This document shows, one piece after another, positions 24,774 to 33,187 of a stretch of DNA of 64,000 nt. How positions within the stretch are numbered: position 1 is the stretch's first letter; each line of letters opens with the position of its first letter. Origin of the DNA: Pseudomonas khorasanensis (GTDB taxonomy: Bacteria > Pseudomonadota > Gammaproteobacteria > Pseudomonadales > Pseudomonadaceae). The translations under genes were made by a program, and so were the position numbers. The stretch spans positions 558,001 through 622,000 of the forward strand of contig NZ_JABWQP020000001.1 of assembly GCF_014268505.2 (NCBI RefSeq), given 5' to 3'. The notes under the pieces were generated by a model. The model did not search any database and had not been told where the DNA came from. It saw only the letters and a list, made by a program, of their open reading frames with translations.

Positions 24774-25733
24774 TCACCCCTCAGCTTTCGCCTCAACCTT
24801 CACCGCCGTTTTCCGATACGTGAGCAAGACAATCCCGCTCACGACAATCACCCCGCCGACGATCTGCCCTTTGCTGAGCATCTGGTCCAGCACAATCCAG
24901 CCCATCAGCAATGTCGCCAACGGCTCGATGTTCATCACCGGCGCATTGCGTGGCATGTCCAGTCGTGGCACGGAAATGAACAGCACGATAAAACCGGTGC
25001 CGTACAACACCACCAGCGTGGCGAGGGCAAGCCAGCCGGTTGAGGTGGCGGGCAGATCGAGTCCGCCGGGGAGGGCGCCGGTCAGTCCCGCCAGATTGAC
25101 GCTGCTGAAGACAATGAAAATGGTCAACAGGCTGCGCACCGAGCCGCGTACCTGGGACAACTTGTGATCGGTGATCCACAGCGCGCAGGCGAATACGCTG
25201 GCGGCGCAGAAGGCGAGCGCGATGCCCAGCAGCCATTCCGGACCAACGCTGGCCGTGTCCGACAGGCGCCCGGGAACGTCCAGCACGAAGACCAACCCGA
25301 TCAGAATCAAACCCATCAGCATGGCGGTGCGTGCGGTCGGTCTCGGACCGCCCAGCGCCCAGGTGAGCAAGGCGAGCAGGATGGGAAATACGTTCGCCAC
25401 CAAGAGCGCAATCGCCACCGGGACACGTGCGACGGCGGAGTACAGACACAGGCTCTGCGCGGTGATCAGCAGGCCCAGCAACAATTGCCACCGCCACGCA
25501 CCCGGTGGCAGACGCAGACTTTGCCTTTGCCACAGTACGAGAACGGCGAGCACCAGCAAGGTGCCGCCGGAACGCATCAAAATCGCCAGTAACACGCCCG
25601 CGCCGTCATCGAAAGCGACCCGCGCCGCCACATGGTTACCGGCGAAGGCACAACCCATGCACAACAGGATGATCACGGCGAGGTAGCGGGGGAAGGGCGG
25701 CGGAACGGTGGGTGCAAATTCAGGACGTGACAT
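24774..25733 (-). CDS. EamA/DMT-family inner-membrane transporter
   Basis: About 319 residues with ten hydrophobic segments in two EamA repeats. The first repeat begins YLAVIILLCMGCAFAGNHVAARVAF and the last ends near VVSGIVLLTYRKTAVKV with a basic tail. Such proteins export amino acids or other metabolites. Start 25733 is chosen; the longer frame adds 56 residues with no membrane logic and low coding quality. It stands alone between two stress or redox units. No substrate can be named. Confidence 0.82.
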   Translation of the reverse strand: MSRPEFAPTVPPPFPRYLAVIILLCMGCAFAGNHVAARVAFDDGAGVLLAILMRSGGTLLVLAVLVLWQRQSLRLPPGAWRWQLLLGLLITAQSLCLYSAVARVPVAIALLVANVFPILLALLTWALGGPRPTARTAMLMGLILIGLVFVLDVPGRLSDTASVGPEWLLGIALAFCAASVFACALWITDHKLSQVRGSVRSLLTIFIVFSSVNLAGLTGALPGGLDLPATSTGWLALATLVVLYGTGFIVLFISVPRLDMPRNAPVMNIEPLATLLMGWIVLDQMLSKGQIVGGVIVVSGIVLLTYRKTAVKVEAKAEG

Positions 25734-25933
25734 GGCAGATCTCAATAAGGGTAGCCACTCAGGATGGCTCAGGTTTTTATTATGTTGTCGTACAACTAGA
25801 GGATTTGTACCGTATTCCTCGGGACCGGGCAAGGTCGTCGGGCAGCTGGAGGCGTTTGTTTGGGGCTTTGTGACAGCTTCACCATCCCGTATAACGCGCA
25901 AGAGATCGTATGACTTAATAAATTAATTACGCA

Positions 25934-25961
25934 TTGACATATCGCAAAATCTCGATATCCT
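25934..25961 (+). promoter_or_regulatory. Promoter with embedded ArsR-type operator
   Basis: TTGACA (25934-25939) and TATCCT (25956-25961) are spaced by 16 bases. Between and over them lies a 20-base dyad: ATATCG, eight bases, CGATAT (25939-25958). The same dyad recurs at 26287. A repressor bound here would block RNA polymerase, so autoregulation by the ArsR gene that starts seven bases later is likely. Confidence 0.75.
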
Positions 25962-25967
25962 GAGCGC

Positions 25968-26270
25968 ATGGAACTGATCGAAATCTTCAAAGCCCTCTCG
26001 AACCCGACGCGCCTCAAGATCCTTGAAGGCCTGAAGGATCCCGTCAAGAACTTCCCCCCGCAGGACGAGGGTGACGTTTTCACGGAGGGCGTCTGCGTCA
26101 GCAGTATCCAGGAAGGTATCGGCCTGTCGCAGTCGACAGTGTCGGGCTATCTCGCCACGTTGCAGCGGGTGGGACTGGTTGAAGTGAGGCGCATCGGTCA
26201 ATGGACCTACTACAAACGCAATGAAGCAGCGATCCGCGCGCTTGCCGAGGTCATAGGGAAAGAGCTGTAA
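25968..26270 (+). CDS. ArsR-family winged-helix repressor
   Basis: 100 residues. It opens [20 protein letters not shown], the ArsR signature, then has a recognition helix in [28 protein letters not shown]. One cysteine lies at VCVSSI, before the recognition helix; it is a candidate redox or ligand sensor rather than a metal site, since the CVC metal motif is absent. Its promoter and that of the following quinone reductase carry the same operator, so it probably represses itself and that gene, with release by an electrophile or quinone. Confidence 0.9.
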   Translation: MELIEIFKALSNPTRLKILEGLKDPVKNFPPQDEGDVFTEGVCVSSIQEGIGLSQSTVSGYLATLQRVGLVEVRRIGQWTYYKRNEAAIRALAEVIGKEL

Positions 26271-26286
26271 ATTTTTTTACCGCACA

Positions 26287-26306
26287 ATATCTGGAATTCT
26301 CGATAT
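26287..26306. promoter_or_regulatory. Second copy of the ArsR-type operator
   Basis: ATATC, ten bases, GATAT: 20 bases in total, the same length and arms as the dyad at 25939-25958. The right half reads TCTCGATATCC-like in both copies. It lies just upstream of the quinone reductase start, so the reductase is the probable target. Confidence 0.75.
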
Positions 26307-26334
26307 CCCATTTTATCGATGCGAGGTTTTTACC

Positions 26335-27309
26335 ATGAAAGCGATGATCCTGAAATCATTCGGCGGTCCTGATTCGTTCGAACTCAGCGACGTTCCCAAG
26401 CCCGTGCCGCAAGCGGGGCAAGTCCTTGTCCGGGTGCACGCCACTTCCGTCAATCCGTTGGATTACCAGGTCCGGCGCGGTGACTATCCCGACCTCGTGC
26501 CGCTTCCAGCCATTACCGGCCATGATGTCTCAGGCGTTGTCGAAGCCATCGGGCCGGGCGTCACAGCCTTCGCTCCCGGAGATGAGGTCTGGTACACCCC
26601 GCAGATATTCGACGGGCAGGGCAGTTACGCCGAATACCACGTGGCTGCCGAAAGCATCATCGCCAGGAAACCTGCCTCGCTGAGCCATCTAGAGGCAGCC
26701 AGTCTGAGCCTGGTGGGCGGGACGGTGTGGGAAGCACTGATCGTGCGAGCGGCGCTCAGAGTGGGGGAAAGCATTCTGATCCACGGTGGCGCAGGCGGTG
26801 TCGGCCATGTGGCGATCCAGTTGGCAAAAGCCATGGGTGCCAGAGTGTTCACGACCGTGCGCGAGGCCAACGCTGAGTTCGCCCGGAGCATGGGCGCCGA
26901 CGTGGTCATCGATTACACCCAGGAGGATTACGTCGAAGCTGTTCTGCGGGAAACCGCTGGCCACGGCGTCGATGTCGTGTTCGACACCATCGGCGGCGAT
27001 ACCCTGGCACGCAGCCCCGACGCGCTCGCTCAGCTTGGTCGCGTGGTTTCCATCGTAGACATCGCGCAGCCCCAAAACCTCGTTCAAGCCTGGGGCAAGA
27101 ACGCGAGTTATCACTTCGTCTTCACCCGCCAGAATCGCGGCAAGCTCGATGAGTTGAGCGCATTGGTGGAGCGCGGTCAGTTGCGCCCGCACGTTGGCGC
27201 CGTCTATTCCCTCGCTGACATCTCGCTCGCCCACGCCCGGCTGGAAAGTGCGAACAACGGCCTGACAGGAAAAATTGCCATCGCGGTCGAGCCTTCGCTC
27301 ATTGCCTGA
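26335..27309 (+). CDS. NADPH:quinone reductase-like MDR-family oxidoreductase
   Basis: 324 residues of the medium-chain dehydrogenase fold without zinc ligands. [22 protein letters not shown] is the NADPH-binding part, here with core GAGGVG. The catalytic-domain pattern [13 protein letters not shown] is followed by [12 protein letters not shown]. The family reduces quinones or other electrophiles in the cytoplasm with NADPH. It has its own copy of the ArsR operator and is followed after 29 bases by an ABM-type monooxygenase, so the two are probably co-transcribed as an electrophile-response unit. Confidence 0.9.
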   Translation: MKAMILKSFGGPDSFELSDVPKPVPQAGQVLVRVHATSVNPLDYQVRRGDYPDLVPLPAITGHDVSGVVEAIGPGVTAFAPGDEVWYTPQIFDGQGSYAEYHVAAESIIARKPASLSHLEAASLSLVGGTVWEALIVRAALRVGESILIHGGAGGVGHVAIQLAKAMGARVFTTVREANAEFARSMGADVVIDYTQEDYVEAVLRETAGHGVDVVFDTIGGDTLARSPDALAQLGRVVSIVDIAQPQNLVQAWGKNASYHFVFTRQNRGKLDELSALVERGQLRPHVGAVYSLADISLAHARLESANNGLTGKIAIAVEPSLIA

Positions 27310-27338
27310 ACGCGTTCACATCATTTGGGAGAAACGTC

Positions 27339-27680
27339 ATGGTTTACGAGATTGCAGTACTGCCCGTTCACCCGGAACACACTGAGGCCTTCAAACGCGC
27401 CTTTGCCGAAGTCGAACCGTTGCTGACCCGCGCCAAGGGGTACGGCGGCCATTTGCTTTCGCAGGGCATCGAAACCCCCGAGCGATTCAACCTGATTGTA
27501 CGATGGCGGTCACTTGAGGATCACTCGCCGGGGTTTGAGGAGAGCGAAGATCACCAGCGCTTCATGCTGGGGCTGGAGGATTATTTTTCGGCAGAACCGA
27601 GCGTCTACCACATTGAGGGTGGCGCTTTTCCGGGGGGCGATTTGGGTGTTCCGGATAGCAGCGCAAGCGTAGGTATCTAA
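27339..27680 (+). CDS. Antibiotic biosynthesis monooxygenase (ABM) domain protein
   Basis: 113 residues with the ABM dimeric alpha+beta barrel pattern: VYEIAVLPVHPEH at the start, AFKRAFAEV, LIVRWRSLEDHSPGFEESEDHQRF in the middle. Family members oxidise or bind quinone and polyketide-like aromatics without cofactor. GGGAGAA is placed before the ATG. It follows a quinone reductase after 29 bases, which supports a joint role in quinone handling. A long hairpin (27695-27740) follows the stop. Confidence 0.85.
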   Translation: MVYEIAVLPVHPEHTEAFKRAFAEVEPLLTRAKGYGGHLLSQGIETPERFNLIVRWRSLEDHSPGFEESEDHQRFMLGLEDYFSAEPSVYHIEGGAFPGGDLGVPDSSASVGI

Positions 27681-27694
27681 GGGCTTTGTGGCTT

Positions 27695-27740
27695 TTCGTC
27701 ACAAGCGGCCGTTTTCTGGCCGGGCAGTGCTTGTGACGAA
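27695..27740. terminator. Long hairpin after the quinone reductase/ABM unit
   Basis: Arms of 12 bases (27695-27706 and 27729-27740, TTCGTCACAAGC and complement) enclose an inner GGCC/GGCC hairpin. It lies 15 bases after the ABM stop and could end this transcript. No T-run follows, so a processing or stability role is also possible. Confidence 0.5.
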
Positions 27741-27879
27741 TCGCCATCCAGCGTAAGCGTTGCGCTTTGATGTTACGCTGCACCCCGTCAGCCGTACCCT
27801 CTGTACCCTGAATTTCCCTATTCCTGTCCGCGCGGGTTCGCCTGCCTGCGTTTATAGACTTCCCTCCTGGATTACAGAC

Positions 27880-29016
27880 ATGCGCCTGTCAGATTTCATT
27901 CTTGAGAACCTTGAGCCGATTCTGCAGGCCTGGGAAGATTTTGCCCGAACCATCGAAACACCGGGCGCGGAGCTCGACAGCACTGCATTGCGAGATCATG
28001 CCGAGCAAATGCTGCAAGCGATCGTCCTTGACCTGCGAACCCGGCAGACGAGCCGCGAGCAAGTGGCCAAGGCCCAGGGCCAGGCACCGCGCGACGACGA
28101 GGAGACCGCCGCAGAAACCCATGCCGTGACGCGGCTGATGGCGGGTTTCACCATTGATCAGATGGTATCCGAGTATCGGGCGCTGCGAACCAGTGTGCTG
28201 AGCCAGTGGATGCGGCAAATCAAGGATGGCAAGTCAGTGAACGTCGATGACATGACGCGGTTTCATGAGGCCATCGATCAGGCGCTGGCGGAGTCGATTG
28301 CCAGCTATTCGCGCGCGGTTGAGGCTTCACGAAACGTGTTTCTGGGGATTCTTGGCCACGACCTGCGCACGCCGCTGGGGGCGATCATGCTCGGTGCCGA
28401 CAGGTTGCGCCGCACGGAGACCGCCGACGCCCGCACGAGCAAAGTGGCCCAGCAGATCTACAGCAGCGTTCAGCGAGCCAGCCAGATTGTTGGCGACTTG
28501 CTTGATCTGACCCGTTGCCAGATGGGACCGGGCATACCGGTGAGAAAAGCCCGGATTGATCTCTCCCCTTTGTGCGAGCGGGTTGTCGAGGAACTTCGCG
28601 CCTTTCATCCGCAGGCCAACGTTCTGTTCGACGCGAAAGATCCTGTCATGGGCGCGTTCGATGGCGCCAGGATGGAACAGGTTTTCTCCAACATCATCAG
28701 CAACGCGGTGACTCATGGGGACAACCAGTTTCCGGTCACGGTCGAGTTGGAGGTTTCGCAAGATTGCGCAGTCTTCTCGGTGCACAACGGCGGGGAGCCG
28801 ATCCCGGAAGACGTACTGCCGTTCATTTTCAACCCGATGGGGCGTTTCTCTCAGCGCTCGGTGATTGATCACGGGCCTGTGGCGGGGCTGGGGCTGGGCC
28901 TTTTCATCGCCTCGGAAATCGTCGCCTCGCATGCAGGCTCGATCGATGTCAGCTCTGATCCGCAAGGCGGAACCGTGTTTCGCGTCACGCTGCCGGTTGG
29001 GCCTGCCAGCCATTAG
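27880..29016 (+). CDS. Orphan sensor histidine kinase with an N-terminal RsbRD-like domain
   Basis: 378 residues with no membrane helix, so cytoplasmic. Residues 1-150 match the RsbRD_N pattern (FILENLEPILQAWEDFARTI, LRDHAEQMLQAIVLDL, then helical MAGFTIDQMVSEYRALR). HisKA follows with His in ILGHDLRTPLGAI, then HATPase_c with FSNIISNAVTHG, HNGGEPIPEDVLPFIF and GLGLGLFIASEI. There is no adjacent response regulator, so its partner is elsewhere. The longer frame upstream would begin in a hairpin and is rejected. A stress or globin-like signal is conceivable but not shown. Confidence 0.88.
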   Translation: MRLSDFILENLEPILQAWEDFARTIETPGAELDSTALRDHAEQMLQAIVLDLRTRQTSREQVAKAQGQAPRDDEETAAETHAVTRLMAGFTIDQMVSEYRALRTSVLSQWMRQIKDGKSVNVDDMTRFHEAIDQALAESIASYSRAVEASRNVFLGILGHDLRTPLGAIMLGADRLRRTETADARTSKVAQQIYSSVQRASQIVGDLLDLTRCQMGPGIPVRKARIDLSPLCERVVEELRAFHPQANVLFDAKDPVMGAFDGARMEQVFSNIISNAVTHGDNQFPVTVELEVSQDCAVFSVHNGGEPIPEDVLPFIFNPMGRFSQRSVIDHGPVAGLGLGLFIASEIVASHAGSIDVSSDPQGGTVFRVTLPVGPASH

Positions 29017-29024
29017 CCGAATCC

Positions 29025-29059
29025 ATGAAGGGTCGAGGCGCCCGCTCTCGACCCTTCAT
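29025..29059. terminator. Bidirectional hairpin between the histidine kinase and the ABC exporter
   Basis: Perfect 13-base arms (ATGAAGGGTCGAG and complement) flank a nine-base loop between two convergent genes. The stem is strong but has no clear T-run. Confidence 0.6.
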
Positions 29060-29064
29060 TCGCG

Positions 29065-30921
29065 TTACTCCTCCATCACCTCGACCAATCCCCGATCTTC
29101 ACCCAGGAACCCGCCGCTCTGGTGCTGCCACAGCCGCGCATAAGTGCCGTTTTTTTCCAGCAGTTGCGCGTGGGTGCCTTGCTCGATGATGCGTCCTTCG
29201 TCCATGACGATCAGCCGATCCATCGCTGCAATCGTCGACAAGCGATGGGCGATGGCGATCACCGTCTTGCCTTGCATCATCTCATCGAGACTTTCCTGGA
29301 TCGCCACTTCGACTTCGGAGTCCAGCGCACTGGTGGCCTCGTCGAGCAGCAGAATCGGCGCGTTCTTGAGCATCACTCGGGCGATGGCGATGCGTTGGCG
29401 CTGGCCACCCGAGAGTTTGATGCCGCGCTCGCCGACCAATGTGTCGTAGCCGTTGTGGCCTTGCTTGTCGCTTAACTGGCTGATGAAGCCGTCGGCCTGA
29501 GCGTTCACCGCTGCGCGGCGGATTTCTTCGTCCGTGGCGTCGGGGCGACCGTAGGCAATGTTGTCGCGGATGGAACGGTGCAGCAGCGAGGTGTCTTGCG
29601 TGACCATGCCGATCGCGCTGCGCAGGCTGTCTTGCGTTACCTGCGCAATGTTTTGCCCATCGATGCGAATCTCGCCGCGATCGACATCGTAGAAGCGCAG
29701 CAGCAAGTTGATCAGCGTCGATTTGCCTGCACCGGAACGGCCGACCAGGCCGATTTTTTCGCCCGGGCGAATGTGCAGGCTCAAGGCGTCGAGCACTTGC
29801 CGTTCACCGTTGTAGTTGAAGCTGACATTGTCGAAGACCACTTCACCGCCGGCAGGCTGCAGCACCTTGGCATCCGGCGCGTCCTGCACTTTCGGGCCGC
29901 TGGTGAGCGTGGCCATGCCGTCCTGCACGGTACCGATGTTCTCGAACAGCGAGGTCATTTGCCACATGATCCAGTGCGACATGCCATTGATGCGCAACGC
30001 CATGGCGGTGATCGCCGCGACAGCGCCGGTGCCGACCTCGCCCTGGTGCCACAACCATAGCGCGTAGCCGCCGGCACCCATGATCAACGCGACCACCAGC
30101 GCCTGATTGACGATCTCGAACTGGCTGACCAGCCGCATCTGGCGGAACCCGGTGAGCTTGAAATCTTCCATCGCCGCACGGGCAAAGTGTGCTTCACGCT
30201 TGGAGTGCGAAAACAGTTTGACCGTGGTGATGTTGGTATAGGCGTCAGCAATTCGCCCCGTCATCGATGAGCGCGCGTCAGCCTGTTCCTGGCCGACCTT
30301 GCCCAGGCGCGGCACGAAATACACCATCGCAAGGCCAAACAGCACGATCCAGGCGAGGAACGGCAGCATCAGCTTCAGAGCGAAGCCGCCGGCCAGTGCA
30401 ATGATCGCAATGAAGTAAACGCCGATGCCGGGCAGGATCTCGATGAGTGTGAACAGCACCTCGCGCACCGACAATGCGGTCTGCATGACTTTGGTCGTGA
30501 CGCGGCCCGAGAACTCGTCGGAAAAAAACGACAGGCTTTGCCGCAGCATCAGCCGGTGGAAGTCCCAACGCAGGCGCAACGGCAGATTGATTGCCAGAAT
30601 CTGGTGCTGGACCATCGTGCGCAGTGCGATCAGGCCGATGCTGACCACCAGCACGATGCCGATTCCCCATAGCACGCGGGTTTCCTCACCACTGGCGGCG
30701 CCTCCGGATTGCCAGGTCGAGAGCAAATCGACGACTTGCCCGAGGAAGGAAAACAGCCAGGCTTCGTAGATCGACACGCTGGCGCTGAGCAGGGCGAAGG
30801 CGAGGATGTAACCGCGAGCTCCCCGGGTGCAGGCCCACAGAAAACGCATCAGGCCGACGGGCGGTGGCGGCGCTTCGTCGGGCGGGAAGGGGTCGAGCCT
30901 TTCTTCAAACAGGCGAAGCAT
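29065..30921 (-). CDS. ABC exporter, fused permease and ATPase
   Basis: 618 residues from the ATG at 30921, which has GGAG six bases upstream; the longer frame adds 13. The N-terminal half has six membrane helices (first near residues 35-60). The ATPase has GRSGAGKST (Walker A), LSGGQRQRIAIAR (signature), ILLLDEATSALD (Walker B) and AHRLSTI (H-loop). Such half-transporters work as homodimers in the inner membrane, exporting lipids or drugs. No substrate can be read. It stands alone, convergent with the histidine kinase. Confidence 0.9.
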   Translation of the reverse strand: MLRLFEERLDPFPPDEAPPPPVGLMRFLWACTRGARGYILAFALLSASVSIYEAWLFSFLGQVVDLLSTWQSGGAASGEETRVLWGIGIVLVVSIGLIALRTMVQHQILAINLPLRLRWDFHRLMLRQSLSFFSDEFSGRVTTKVMQTALSVREVLFTLIEILPGIGVYFIAIIALAGGFALKLMLPFLAWIVLFGLAMVYFVPRLGKVGQEQADARSSMTGRIADAYTNITTVKLFSHSKREAHFARAAMEDFKLTGFRQMRLVSQFEIVNQALVVALIMGAGGYALWLWHQGEVGTGAVAAITAMALRINGMSHWIMWQMTSLFENIGTVQDGMATLTSGPKVQDAPDAKVLQPAGGEVVFDNVSFNYNGERQVLDALSLHIRPGEKIGLVGRSGAGKSTLINLLLRFYDVDRGEIRIDGQNIAQVTQDSLRSAIGMVTQDTSLLHRSIRDNIAYGRPDATDEEIRRAAVNAQADGFISQLSDKQGHNGYDTLVGERGIKLSGGQRQRIAIARVMLKNAPILLLDEATSALDSEVEVAIQESLDEMMQGKTVIAIAHRLSTIAAMDRLIVMDEGRIIEQGTHAQLLEKNGTYARLWQHQSGGFLGEDRGLVEVMEE

Positions 30922-31250
30922 TGCGGTCTCCGAAATGATCAAGTGAGAGGATTCTGCCATTTAACGGCGGTGTTTAGGGTTTAGCCGCCATCTTGACCAA
31001 CAAACTTTGTGTCTTGTCTTGACCTCAGGCAGGCGCAGAAGCTCCAGAAAAAATCCTGCAAGCGCAGTGGCTGATGGGTTTGGGCGGCGGATTGTCGGGC
31101 AGTCTTTTGTCGATGATCCTTCCCTGTCATCGCTCGCTCATCAACCTCTTTGAACTCTCGCGCAAGCTGCCCCGTCACTTTCTATGTGGGGGCTCTTGGC
31201 ATTGTTGCCGTGTAGTCCTTTTTCCGTTTTCACTGAAGGCGAGGGGCCAC

Positions 31251-31898
31251 ATGAATACTTCAGACAGCAGGACAGGCTTTGAATCAGGCGATCCGAACAG
31301 CAAGCCTGGGCAGGGTTTTGAACATTTAAAGGATGACGTCAACGAAGCGCTCGGCGGTGCACGGCAACATGCCGATGCGCAATTCGGTCAGTATCGGGAC
31401 ACCGCCGCCGAACAGATCGAAGCACTGGCGCAAGGCGCGAAAAGCTTTGTTTCGGAACTGCAGGACAAGGACTCCCTGGGCATGTCCGACTACCTCACCG
31501 ACATGGCTGATTCCATGACCGGGCTGGCGGGCAACCTGCGCGGCAAGAGTGCCGAACAGCTGCTGCACGACGCAGCGGATCTGGCGCGCAACAACCCGGG
31601 TTTATTCATTGCCGGCAGTATTGCCATCGGTTTCGGTCTGTCGCGGTTTCTCAAATCGGGCACGGCTGCGGCAGCGACCGTCAGCGCCGAAGACGATCCG
31701 GCGACCGGAACTTCGACGCCACCGCCAGGCGGTTATGGCGCCCAGCGGCCTTATGAATCGTCGACGGCCTCTGCAACTGATCCCAATCCGGGACTTGCCA
31801 CGGGAGTCACCCCGACGTCGCCCAGCGAGCAGGATCATCCCGCCGATTTCGCGGCAGCTTCCGTACCCCATGCACCCGACGCCAAAGGAGAACTGTGA
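31251..31898 (+). CDS. Membrane-anchored stress-type protein, first gene of a three-gene operon
   Basis: 215 residues. The middle holds helical, coiled-coil-like stretches (HADAQFGQYRDTAAEQIEALAQGAK) and one hydrophobic segment, LFIAGSIAIGFGLSRFL, after the NNPGLF turn. This NNPGLFIAGS.A.GF pattern is shared by several proteins next to YqjE-type genes. The C-terminus is Pro/Ser-rich and disordered. Start 31251 has GAGGGG upstream. The stop overlaps the next start by one base. A possible AlgU-like promoter (GAACTC, 17 bases, TCAC) lies at 31152-31178; this is weak. Confidence 0.75.
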   Translation: MNTSDSRTGFESGDPNSKPGQGFEHLKDDVNEALGGARQHADAQFGQYRDTAAEQIEALAQGAKSFVSELQDKDSLGMSDYLTDMADSMTGLAGNLRGKSAEQLLHDAADLARNNPGLFIAGSIAIGFGLSRFLKSGTAAAATVSAEDDPATGTSTPPPGGYGAQRPYESSTASATDPNPGLATGVTPTSPSEQDHPADFAAASVPHAPDAKGEL

Positions 31899-32326
31899 TG
31901 AACAGAGACGAATCTGACCTGAGCGGGGCAACGCCCCACAGCCAACCGGATGACGCATCGGTGGTCGGCCTGTTACGGCAACTGTCCCGGGAAGTGCCAG
32001 CGTTATTCACCAAAGAGCTGGCGTTGGTCAAAGCCGAATTGCAGAACAGCCTCAACACGCTCAAGGCCGGTATCGCCGCCGTCGCCGGGGGTGCGATTGT
32101 CTTGCTTGCAGGCTTCATCATCTTGCTGATGTCGGCAGTCTACGGTTTGAGCCTGTTCATGGCGCCATGGCTGGCGGCATTGATCGTCGGTGTGGTGGTG
32201 ATGATCATTGGTTTCGCCATGCTGCAGTCCGGGAAGAAACAATTCGAGCCGTCTCACTTCAAACCTGATCGCACCCTCGACGCCTTGAACAAGGATCAGG
32301 AAGCGCTGCGGAGGAAAGTCTCATGA
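31898..32326 (+). CDS. Phage holin superfamily III / YqjE-like membrane protein
   Basis: 142 residues with two membrane helices (about 55-80 and 85-108) separated by a short turn, preceded by VVGLLRQLSREVPALFTKELALVKAEL. This is the actinobacterial-holin/YqjE pattern: a charged helix, then AVYGLSLFMAPWLAALIVGVVVMIIG. Despite the name, these proteins are chromosomally encoded envelope proteins linked to stress. It overlaps its neighbours at both ends (one base and four bases), so the three genes are translationally coupled. Confidence 0.82.
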   Translation: MNRDESDLSGATPHSQPDDASVVGLLRQLSREVPALFTKELALVKAELQNSLNTLKAGIAAVAGGAIVLLAGFIILLMSAVYGLSLFMAPWLAALIVGVVVMIIGFAMLQSGKKQFEPSHFKPDRTLDALNKDQEALRRKVS

Positions 32327-33135
32327 AAAGCGAACTGGATATCGAAGCTCAGAAAAACCCGGAGCAGATCGAACGCGAAATCGATGCGCAGCGCGCCAGC
32401 ATCGGCAACATCGTCGATCAACTGGAAAGCAAATTCACCCCCGGCCAGATGATCGATCAGGCCTGGGGCATGATGCAGAACAACGGCTCGGCGTTCTTCA
32501 CCAACCTGGGCACCAGCGTGCGCAATAATCCGGTGCCTGCGGTGCTGACGTCAGTGGGCCTGCTCTGGCTGATGATGAGCCAGAACCGTCCGCCGGTTCC
32601 GCAACCGACGTATCGCAGTGGGCCGGATCAGGACAAGGCTGGTGAGTGGGCTGATGGTTTGGCCGACGGCCTAGACAGTGCGCGCGCGCACTTGCACACG
32701 ACCACTGACACGCTGAAGGGCGGCTATCAATCGATCAAGGGCAAGGCCAGCCACCTCGGTGAAAACGTCGGCGCGGCTAAGGAAAACTTTACCCACGCGA
32801 TGCATGGCGCCGGTGACCGGCTGTCACGCAATTCTCAGGCGCTGGGGCAGCAATTCAGCCACCTGCTCAAGGAGCAACCGCTAATGGTGGCTGCTGCCGG
32901 CGTCGCGCTGGGCGCCTTGCTTGGCGCGGCGTTCCCGACGACGTCTACCGAGCAACGCTACATGGGGCGAACCAGCGCCGGCATGGTCGACAAAGCCAAA
33001 CAGAAAGCCCAGCAAGGTTACGAAACGGTGCGCGATACGGTGACCAGAACCACCGAGCAAACCGAAGTGGAGACCAAGCCGGATGCGGCGCGACCATCGT
33101 CTTCGGATCTCTCCCAGGGTCTGGGCACTTCCTGA
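32323..33135 (+). CDS. DUF3618-domain membrane protein
   Basis: 270 residues. The N-terminus carries the DUF3618 pattern, NPEQIEREIDAQRASIGNIVDQLESKF.PGQMID, followed by VRNNPVPAVLTSVGLLWLMMS as a membrane segment. A second hydrophobic stretch lies at PLMVAAAGVALGALLGAAFP. Long charged, helical regions in between suggest a periplasmic or cytoplasmic coiled coil. It shares the NNP-turn before the helix with the first gene in the operon. Its ATG overlaps the previous stop by four bases. Confidence 0.82.
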   Translation: MKSELDIEAQKNPEQIEREIDAQRASIGNIVDQLESKFTPGQMIDQAWGMMQNNGSAFFTNLGTSVRNNPVPAVLTSVGLLWLMMSQNRPPVPQPTYRSGPDQDKAGEWADGLADGLDSARAHLHTTTDTLKGGYQSIKGKASHLGENVGAAKENFTHAMHGAGDRLSRNSQALGQQFSHLLKEQPLMVAAAGVALGALLGAAFPTTSTEQRYMGRTSAGMVDKAKQKAQQGYETVRDTVTRTTEQTEVETKPDAARPSSSDLSQGLGTS

Positions 33136-33146
33136 CGGTGAACGGA

Positions 33147-33173
33147 AGGGGAGGCCTGCAACGGGCCTCCCCT
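33147..33173. terminator. Bidirectional terminator-like hairpin
   Basis: Ten-base arms (AGGGGAGGCC and complement) with a seven-base loop between the membrane-protein operon and the convergent peptidase gene, 12 bases after the former's stop. Confidence 0.65.
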
Positions 33174-33187
33174 GATGTTTGCGGTGA

